Of a stretch of 64,000 bases of DNA, positions 58,567 to 64,000 are shown piece by piece. Source of the DNA: Virgibacillus sp. MSP4-1 (GTDB lineage Bacteria; Bacillota; Bacilli; Bacillales; Alkalibacillaceae); the NCBI RefSeq assembly GCF_010092505.1, contig NZ_CP048021.1:3100001-3164000 (forward strand). The letters run 5' to 3'. The translations under genes and the position numbers were made by a program. The notes below the pieces were generated by a model that saw only the letters and a list, made by a program, of their open reading frames with translations, was not told the DNA's origin and ran no database searches. Position 1 is the first letter of the stretch. Each line of letters starts with the position of its first letter.

Positions 58567-59394
58567 TTATTCCGTCGCCAGCGTCCGTATTTTTGCAAAC
58601 TTGTCGTCTTTAAGCGGGACTTCGTTTGAAGTGGTTAACCATATTCCATACATACCTAGCTGAAGGGCTGGGGCCACTTCATTCATAAAGTTATCCCCGA
58701 TGGAAAGCACCTGTTCAGGTTTCACGGCGTATCTGGCTAACACTTCCTCAAAATGCTTGTTAGTGTTCATTGGCTTTAAAGCGCTTGGGACAATATCAGA
58801 AAAAATATGGTCCAGGCCTAAAAACTTTAGTAAGCGATGAACATCATCTATTTCACTGTTGGTTATGAGCACAAGTTTCTTCGTTTTTGACAGTTCCTCT
58901 AAATATTGCTGCAGCCCGGGGGTGGGTTCAAGCATACCATCCAGATTTGCCATTTGTTCCTTTGTTCGGCGATAAGCCCACTGGGTATCTTCAACCGTCA
59001 GTCCGAAATGACGTGCGATGGAGTATGGCGGCCACCAGCCATCACCAATAGGGACAAAGCGCTGATAATCAAACTCGGATACAGACAGTTTTGTTGGTGC
59101 ATTGTAAATATGTACCTGTTCATTGTCCCAATTTTGAGCATTCGTTAGTTCAGTCGTGAACGGATCCCAGGTCCAGATTACATCCTCCTGAACGTCATAG
59201 ACTTTACCTATCGTTAAAGCATGCTCGCCAGCTAATGACTTCCGATAAAGCTCATCAAAGGCCTTATGGTGCTTTTCAGGGAGACGCTGTTTCAGGTTTT
59301 CGACCATTAAGGCAAAATGCTGGTCTCCCTCATATAAAGTGCCGTCTAAGTCAAAAATAATGACATCTGTTTTCTCAATAAACGAATTTAACAT
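58567..59394 (-). CDS. HAD family hydrolase
   Basis: This 275-residue phosphatase-like protein has motif I DLDGTLYEG (nucleophile Asp), motif II LITNSE and motif IV SIGDNFMNEVAPA. A long insert between motifs I and II (cap type 1) makes it longer than most HAD phosphatases. The substrate is unknown. AAAGGAAC precedes ATG 59394. It is monocistronic. Confidence 0.85.
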   Translation of the reverse strand: MLNSFIEKTDVIIFDLDGTLYEGDQHFALMVENLKQRLPEKHHKAFDELYRKSLAGEHALTIGKVYDVQEDVIWTWDPFTTELTNAQNWDNEQVHIYNAPTKLSVSEFDYQRFVPIGDGWWPPYSIARHFGLTVEDTQWAYRRTKEQMANLDGMLEPTPGLQQYLEELSKTKKLVLITNSEIDDVHRLLKFLGLDHIFSDIVPSALKPMNTNKHFEEVLARYAVKPEQVLSIGDNFMNEVAPALQLGMYGIWLTTSNEVPLKDDKFAKIRTLATE

Positions 59395-59489
59395 AGCCTA
59401 GTTCCTTTCTTCATTCTTTTCATAAAACCATGTACAATACATGATAACAGAATTATCTTAATTTTACATTGAAATAAAGGGTGGTTAAA

Positions 59490-60164
59490 ATGTGTGGACG
59501 TTTTACGTTGCTTGCGGAGGAACTGGACATATTGGAGGCTTTTGGAGTAGCTCATGATATTGAAAACTACGAGCCGCGTTACAACATAGCCCCGGGACAA
59601 TCTGTACTTGCGGTTGTCCATGACGGAGAGAAAAAACGAGCGGGATATTTGAAGTGGGGGCTTGTACCATCCTGGGCCAAAGATCCTTCCATTGGTTATA
59701 AAATGATTAATGCACGCACAGAAACAGCAGCTGAGAAGCCGAGCTTTAAACGCTTGATGGAGCGGAGGCGCTGTTTAATTGTAGCTGACAGTTTTTATGA
59801 ATGGAAAAAACTTGATCACAAGACTAAGCAGCCGTTGAGAATTTCGCTGCAGGACCGTAAGTTGTTTGCCTTTGCCGGACTGTGGGATCGCTGGAAGCAG
59901 GGAGATAAGGAAATGGTTACATGTACCATTATGACGAAAAGCCCTAACGAATTTATGTCAGAGATTCATAACCGTATGCCTGTCATCCTGCCGAAAGAAA
60001 AGGAAGAAGACTGGCTCAAAAAAGAATCGCGTGATCCAAAGGAAATGCAGAACTTTCTATTGGACCTGCCCAATGAAGATCTGACTGCCTATGAAGTTAG
60101 TACATATGTGAACAGTGCAAAAAATGAAGGAGAAACGTGCATCGCTCCGCTGGTCGATGAATAG
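59490..60164 (+). CDS. SOS response-associated peptidase YedK/HMCES
   Basis: YedK shields abasic sites in single-stranded DNA by forming a thiazolidine crosslink through Cys2 after Met removal. The protein begins MCGRFTLL, so the catalytic Cys is in place; NARTETAAEKPSFK and IHNRMPVIL with the conserved His follow. Start ATG 59490 is fixed by the need for Cys2 and by AAAGGGTGG. It has 224 residues. Confidence 0.93.
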   Translation: MCGRFTLLAEELDILEAFGVAHDIENYEPRYNIAPGQSVLAVVHDGEKKRAGYLKWGLVPSWAKDPSIGYKMINARTETAAEKPSFKRLMERRRCLIVADSFYEWKKLDHKTKQPLRISLQDRKLFAFAGLWDRWKQGDKEMVTCTIMTKSPNEFMSEIHNRMPVILPKEKEEDWLKKESRDPKEMQNFLLDLPNEDLTAYEVSTYVNSAKNEGETCIAPLVDE

Positions 60165-60193
60165 GACTGATGCTTTTGCCAAATTCAAAGGAT

Positions 60194-60256
60194 GAGGTTG
60201 GGACAAAAAGCGTTATCGCTCAAGATAATTCCGAATGTCCCGGCCTCTATTTTTTT
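60194..60256 (+). terminator. GAGGTTGGGACA / TGTCCCGGCCTC terminator
   Basis: A 12-bp stem with two G-U pairs and a long 30-base loop is followed by TATTTTTTT. This kind of GAGG-TTGGGACA stem is common among Bacilli 3' ends. Confidence 0.75.
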
Positions 60257-60266
60257 GCACATTTTT

Positions 60267-60295
60267 TGTAGGGTACATGGTTATAGAATCGTCTA
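60267..60295 (+). promoter_or_regulatory. ECF-type promoter, likely autoregulatory
   Basis: TGTAGG (60267-60272) and CGTCTA (60290-60295) are 17 bases apart, resembling ECF promoters such as SigX (TGTAAC and CGWC). It lies 38 bases before the sigma start. Confidence 0.45.
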
Positions 60296-60333
60296 AAAGA
60301 TGTGAGTAAATAGAGAGAAGGGAGGGGAGCAGG

Positions 60334-60879
60334 ATTCACGATGAACCACTAATTGAAAGAGTGAAAGCGGGTCACCAGCAGGCCCTGCGTATGTTGATTG
60401 AAAAGTATAAGCATCATGTGTTCAAGGTGACCTACAGTGTAGCTAAAAATCAACAGGAAGCTGAAGACTTAACACAGGAAACATTTATCAAGATGGTGGA
60501 TGCGCTCCCCTCCTATCAGGCGCAGGGCTTTAAAACCTGGTTAAGTCGAATTGCTTATCATACGGCGATTGACTCCTATCGTAAGAAAAAGCGAAGACAG
60601 GAGGATTTAACCTCCTTTGATGAACCGATTTTCCAGATGGAGCAAGGTAGCAGTGCTGAAGCTGAGATGCTTAGGCAGTCACAGAAGGAAAAGGTTCGTG
60701 AGGCGATTGAGTCAATGCCGGTAAAATTTAGGGATGTGGTGTTTCGCTACTACATTCAGGAGAAGACCTATGCTGAGATTGCCTTAGACTTAAATATAGC
60801 GGAAAAAACGGTGGAAATGCGGCTTTATCGGGCAAGAAAATGGATGCGCCAAAATTGGAAGGAGGATGATTTTTCATGA
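60334..60879 (+). CDS. ECF sigma factor, probable ATT start
   Basis: The protein has region 2 (MLIEKYKHHVFKVTYSVAKN ... FKTWLSRIAYHTAIDSYRKK) and region 4 (RYYIQEKTYAEIALDLNIAE, TVEMRLYRARK). An in-frame stop lies at 60307-60309, and between it and GTG 60361 there is no ATG, GTG or TTG. AGGGAGGGG is 6 bases before ATT 60334. Starting there gives MHDEPLIERVKAGHQQA, the usual ECF N-terminus, and 181 residues; GTG would remove it. The anti-sigma gene overlaps the end (ATGA). Confidence 0.88.
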   Translation: MHDEPLIERVKAGHQQALRMLIEKYKHHVFKVTYSVAKNQQEAEDLTQETFIKMVDALPSYQAQGFKTWLSRIAYHTAIDSYRKKKRRQEDLTSFDEPIFQMEQGSSAEAEMLRQSQKEKVREAIESMPVKFRDVVFRYYIQEKTYAEIALDLNIAEKTVEMRLYRARKWMRQNWKEDDFS

Positions 60880-61319
60880 GTAATCACGTTGAATGGGAAG
60901 TCCTGCAGCAGTATGTGAAGGAGCAGCTGCCAGAAGAACAGCAGCAAAATATAGAAGGTCACCTCAGTGATTGTGACGTTTGCTTTCATCAGTATATGAA
61001 CGTGATTGATGAATGGTCTATTCCCTTTTCTGTTTCTGATTCCTTTACGGATGAGACGATGGAAAAGCTGGCGATTGTTCAGCCTAATCAAATGAAAAAC
61101 AAAGGGAATGCTTCTTCCAGAGATGTGCGTCGTAAAACGCTTGCTCATTATTTCCTGGCAGCCGGCTTAACGGTCTTACTTATGTTTTCGGGTGTCTTTG
61201 ACATGCTGTTTAGCCTTGATGACCAAATCGAAGCCGATGATCCACCAATATCCGAAAAAATTTTGGAAGCCAATTTTTTGAACACAGGAAATGGAAAGGA
61301 GGAGAAAGGAAATGAATAA
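60876..61319 (+). CDS. Zinc-finger anti-sigma factor
   Basis: This 147-residue protein has the ZAS motif HLSDCDVC (HxxxCxxC) near residue 30 and one membrane helix (HYFLAAGLTVLLMFSGVFDM), with a short external tail. Such proteins hold ECF sigma factors at the membrane. It overlaps the sigma gene by 4 bases and the next gene by 8, so the operon is tightly coupled. Confidence 0.88.
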   Translation: MSNHVEWEVLQQYVKEQLPEEQQQNIEGHLSDCDVCFHQYMNVIDEWSIPFSVSDSFTDETMEKLAIVQPNQMKNKGNASSRDVRRKTLAHYFLAAGLTVLLMFSGVFDMLFSLDDQIEADDPPISEKILEANFLNTGNGKEEKGNE

Positions 61320-62421
61320 ATCCAGGTTATTTGCATTTTTGTTAGCTTTTATCCCCGGCTTTGGTCATATTTATTTACAGCGAAAAATCAGAGGAGTGCT
61401 ATACGGAATTGGATTCGCGGGTTCACTGGGTCTGGCCTTTATTATTGCGGTAATGTCTCCCTATGGAAATGAATTTTTACTGGTTTTACCATTCGCCTTT
61501 GGAATTTGGGTCATCAATATGTTAGATATGGTGGTTACATTATTAAGCGGGGCAGTTATTCCGGCAGACAGACAGACTATTTCCAGTACAGATGGAAATA
61601 GTGCTCAGCCACAAAAAATGGACGGAGATAAACAGGAACGTTTTCTGACTATTATTCTTTCCTTCATTCCAGGTGTGGGTCATTTTCACTTAGGTTTGAA
61701 TTATCGTGGTTTAACATTTTTAGCTGGCTTTTTCGGCCTGGGTACGATGATTTTGTTTGTGACGATTCTAACCGGACAGCCTGGTTTTCTTATTTTTGCG
61801 CTTGGTTTGCCTATCATCTGGATTTACAGTCTATTTGATACGATACAGCTGCTGAATAAACAGCAGAACGGAGAGGAACTTGCAGATCGCTCCATTATGG
61901 AGGATTTTGAACAGCAACGGGCAAGCGGCAGGAAGAGCAAAGCAACCACAACCGTTCTCTCTATTTTTCCGGGTGCAGGTCATATGTATTTAGGATTGCA
62001 AAAACGGGGGTTGCAGCTCATGATAGGGTTTTTACTATCGATTTATATTCTTGATGTCCTAAGGATTTCGCTGTTTCTCTTTTTAGTACCTGTCATCTGG
62101 TTCTTCAGCTTTTTTGACGCTTTACAGCAGCAATCCCGACATGAGGTGGGGGAGGCAAAAGATACCCCGATTATCGGTTATTTTGCCAACCATCAGCGCT
62201 GGCTGGGAATCGGCCTAATTCTATTAGGCTTGTTCTTCATTGTGGATTCAATACTTATGCCGGCTTTTGGTCCATACGTGATGGAAGCCTTCCACTTGGA
62301 TATACGGCATTATTATGAGAGATATTTACAGCTCGTGATCGTTTGTCTCCTTCTCATTGGCGGCGGTATACGTCTTCTTATGGGTTCGAAGACAAAGGAT
62401 AAAGGGGGAGAAGATCAATGA
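61312..62421 (+). CDS. Membrane protein with three PGxGH modules
   Basis: This 369-residue protein has about ten helices. A module starting (I/F)PG-x-GH-(I/F/M)-(Y/H)L and continuing RG occurs three times, with PGxGH at 15-19, 120-124 and 220-224, so the period is about 100 residues. Each is followed by hydrophobic helices and an Asp (DMV, DTI, DAL). The last 70 residues are an extra two-helix segment. It resembles TM2/DUF-type modules but I do not name a function. ATG 61312 follows GGAGGAGAAAGG. Confidence 0.75.
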   Translation: MNKSRLFAFLLAFIPGFGHIYLQRKIRGVLYGIGFAGSLGLAFIIAVMSPYGNEFLLVLPFAFGIWVINMLDMVVTLLSGAVIPADRQTISSTDGNSAQPQKMDGDKQERFLTIILSFIPGVGHFHLGLNYRGLTFLAGFFGLGTMILFVTILTGQPGFLIFALGLPIIWIYSLFDTIQLLNKQQNGEELADRSIMEDFEQQRASGRKSKATTTVLSIFPGAGHMYLGLQKRGLQLMIGFLLSIYILDVLRISLFLFLVPVIWFFSFFDALQQQSRHEVGEAKDTPIIGYFANHQRWLGIGLILLGLFFIVDSILMPAFGPYVMEAFHLDIRHYYERYLQLVIVCLLLIGGGIRLLMGSKTKDKGGEDQ

Positions 62422-63095
62422 GACAATGGAGGATCGGAACGTTTTCGATGGGTCTGCTCTTAATTCTTTTAGGTGTGACCCTGCTACTTGCCAATTTTGG
62501 GAATCCGGACATTGTTCAGGTAGCTATAGCCTGGTGGCCGATTATACTTGTGATCATTGGATTGGAGATCTTAATCTATCTATTTGTATCAAAGGAGAAA
62601 ACGCCCTTCTTAAAATTTGATTTTCTATCGATTGTATTTATAGGGTTTATTGGTTTTGTTGGAGCGGGATTTTACTTGGCTGCGTCACTGGGCATTACAG
62701 AGGAGATGAAAGCAGCGGTTCATCAGGAGGTAGACGCTGGTGCCCTTCCTATGATTGAGGAAGAGGTGCCGGGTCACATTCAAAAAATTGTTATTTTCAC
62801 AAATGCCGCACAGCCGGAGATTTTGACGCATAATAATCAGAATATCGTTATTTTTGGGACCTATGAAACGACAATGTCTGACGTTACGATGGAACCAAAT
62901 GATATTGCGCAGGTCGTGGAAGCTGGAGATACATTATATGTTCAGTTTTTCCAGGGAGATTTTCAGACGGGTCTGATTGATAAAAGAAATCGGATTCAGC
63001 CTAAGTTGTCTGTTCCTGAATCGGTGGATGTAGAATGGGCGCATAAGAGAAAAGGTACTCCTATGGAAAAAGAAGTCAAAGCAGGTGCGGCCTGA
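62418..63095 (+). CDS. LiaF-TM-like (DUF5668) membrane protein
   Basis: This 225-residue protein has three helices at the N-terminus, including MGLLLILLGVTLLLANFG and AIAWWPIILVIIGLEIL typical of the LiaI/LiaF TM region, then a soluble beta-rich domain. It overlaps the previous gene (ATGA) and is the last gene of the ECF sigma operon. A cell-envelope stress role is inferred from the family and the operon. Confidence 0.8.
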   Translation: MRQWRIGTFSMGLLLILLGVTLLLANFGNPDIVQVAIAWWPIILVIIGLEILIYLFVSKEKTPFLKFDFLSIVFIGFIGFVGAGFYLAASLGITEEMKAAVHQEVDAGALPMIEEEVPGHIQKIVIFTNAAQPEILTHNNQNIVIFGTYETTMSDVTMEPNDIAQVVEAGDTLYVQFFQGDFQTGLIDKRNRIQPKLSVPESVDVEWAHKRKGTPMEKEVKAGAA

Positions 63096-63105
63096 GAAAG
63101 AAAGC

Positions 63106-63139
63106 AAAGACCAGATCATAGAATATGACCTGGTCTTTC
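63106..63139. terminator. Terminator of the sigma operon
   Basis: AAAGACCAG / CTGGTCTTT with inner TCA / TGA pairs, followed by CTG; the A run on the left may serve the minus strand. Confidence 0.75.
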
Positions 63140-63232
63140 TGAATGATTGCCGAGTCGAAACCGTTTGGAGCGGCTTCGTTCATGGAGCATTTCTCCTTTA
63201 CAATATTATCCGCCATTCACTGTCCGAAACCC

Positions 63233-63255
63233 CCACTGATGGAAGTTTCCCTTTA
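63233..63255 (-). repeat. 23-bp repeat covering the AGCS symporter stop codon, copy B
   Basis: Identical to 54846-54868 over 23 bases. On the minus strand it starts with the TAA stop of the symporter gene and runs downstream. Confidence 0.75.
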
Positions 63256-64000
63256 AACGGAAACACTCCCCGACTTCTTTTCCTCTTTTTCCTTCTGGGC
63301 AACCTTCCTGAATCGATTGGTTTCAGCAACGACAACCCCGGATAGGGCAAGAAGGCCGACCAGGTTTGGAAAGGCCATCAAACCGTTCATGACATCGGAA
63401 AATTTAAATACGACATCTACGGTTGTAATCGACCCAATGAAAATGAAGACGACGAAAACATATCGGTAAATTCGAACGCCACCTTCACCAGTCAGATACC
63501 CAATCGCTCTTTCGCCATAATAGGACCATCCAAGGATTGTGGAGAACGTGAAGAACAGAACGCCGAGTGTAACAATGTACATACCGGTATCACCCAGGAA
63601 CTGAGCGAAAGATGCACTGGTTAATACAGAACTGTCCATTCCGCCATCATACTGTCCAGCCATCACAATGGTAAGTCCTGTGATTGTACAGACCACAATG
63701 GTATCGATAAATACCTGAGTCATAGAAACTAAAGCCTGGCGCGCCGGATAATCGGTTTTGGCTGCGGCCGCTGCAATTGGTGCAGAACCGAGACCTGCTT
63801 CGTTCGAGAACAGCCCGCGGGCAACCCCGTAACGAATTGCTGCCCCTAACAGACCACCAAACCCGGCCTCAAGACTAAAGGCTTCTGAAAAGATTAACCC
63901 AAAAGCCTGACCGACCAGATCAAAATTCATGACGATTAAGATCAGCCCGCCGGTAATGTAAAAGGCCGCCATAATCGGAACGAAGAATGCGGTAACTTTA
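63253..64000 (-). CDS. Sodium:alanine symporter (AGCS family), 3' part
   Basis: The minus-strand frame is open to the window edge, so the N-terminal part is missing; about 248 codons are visible. Family landmarks include FVPIMAAFYITGG, RGLFSNEAGLGSAPIAAAAA and TILGWSYYGERAIGYL, which belong to the C-terminal half of Na+/alanine or glycine symporters. The C-terminal tail is short and basic (QKEKEEKKSGSVSV). Its stop codon falls inside a 23-bp repeat. Confidence 0.92.
   Translation of the reverse strand, partial: KVTAFFVPIMAAFYITGGLILIVMNFDLVGQAFGLIFSEAFSLEAGFGGLLGAAIRYGVARGLFSNEAGLGSAPIAAAAAKTDYPARQALVSMTQVFIDTIVVCTITGLTIVMAGQYDGGMDSSVLTSASFAQFLGDTGMYIVTLGVLFFTFSTILGWSYYGERAIGYLTGEGGVRIYRYVFVVFIFIGSITTVDVVFKFSDVMNGLMAFPNLVGLLALSGVVVAETNRFRKVAQKEKEEKKSGSVSV

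Noticed and set aside
60194-60256. Novel inverted repeat after yedK
   Set aside because: The GAGGTTGGGACA / TGTCCCGGCCTC stem followed by T is an ordinary terminator type in Bacilli.

Overview
ORGANISM. The window looks like the chromosome of a low-to-mid GC, spore-forming Bacillaceae member, probably a salt-tolerant lineage of the Halobacillus/Thalassobacillus kind (inference). The block pcrB-pcrA-ligA-camS ... gatCAB-dagK-rlmCD keeps the gene order of the Bacillus subtilis yer region. A SinI/SinR pair, a CotX-type coat protein behind a SigK-like promoter, MreBH, a preQ1-I riboswitch and strong AGGAGG ribosome binding sites support Bacillaceae. Two Na+/solute symporters and an AGCS symporter fit a sodium-rich habitat. 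No tRNA, rRNA, CRISPR array, prophage or intact insertion sequence was seen. LAYOUT. 1-5.6 kb: DNA repair/replication operon (pcrB end, pcrA, ligA, camS). 5.7-15.1 kb: metabolic block with glutamate semialdehyde dehydrogenase, a YfmT aldehyde dehydrogenase plus soluble chemoreceptor YfmS, a PutP symporter preceded by an overlapping 37-codon membrane microprotein, and the glyoxylate shunt pair aceB-aceA. 15.2-15.5 kb: a degenerate tandem array with 21-bp period. 15.6-21.4 kb: gatCAB, dagK, rlmCD. 21.5-25.4 kb: VOC protein, alkaline-phosphatase-fold protein, tRNA-dihydrouridine synthase. 25.4-31.5 kb: copper-handling island (two small Met-rich secreted or membrane proteins, a two-component system whose sensor loop is Met-rich, a CPH-type P-type ATPase behind a near-perfect CsoR box, a 19-Cys four-helix copper protein, a CueP lipoprotein). 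31.8-41.5 kb: murB and assorted accessory genes, an ECF sigma/DUF4179 pair, a PadR/HAAS pair, an SDR, a small conserved-looking ORF, a 58-bp nested palindrome and an MFS transporter. 41.8-44.6 kb: a second microprotein-PutP pair followed by an arginase-family hydrolase with an altered metal motif. 44.7-47.8 kb: TPR protein and spore coat genes. 47.9-51.5 kb: riboswitch-controlled queuosine genes and small unknowns. 51.5-59.4 kb: Aquifex-type aconitase, an oxidoreductase, sinR-sinI, mreBH, a YkgJ protein and others. 59.5-64 kb: YedK, a four-gene ECF sigma operon that seems to start with ATT, and the 3' part of an AGCS symporter. HOW THE GENES WORK TOGETHER. Three assemblies stand out: (1) copper sensing, export and storage at 25.4-31.5 kb; (2) a repeated small-subunit/PutP architecture at 10.2 and 41.9 kb; (3) an ECF sigma, anti-sigma and two membrane proteins at 60.3-63.1 kb, the third protein carrying three copies of a PGxGH membrane module. 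Dispersed hairpin repeats mark several gene ends.
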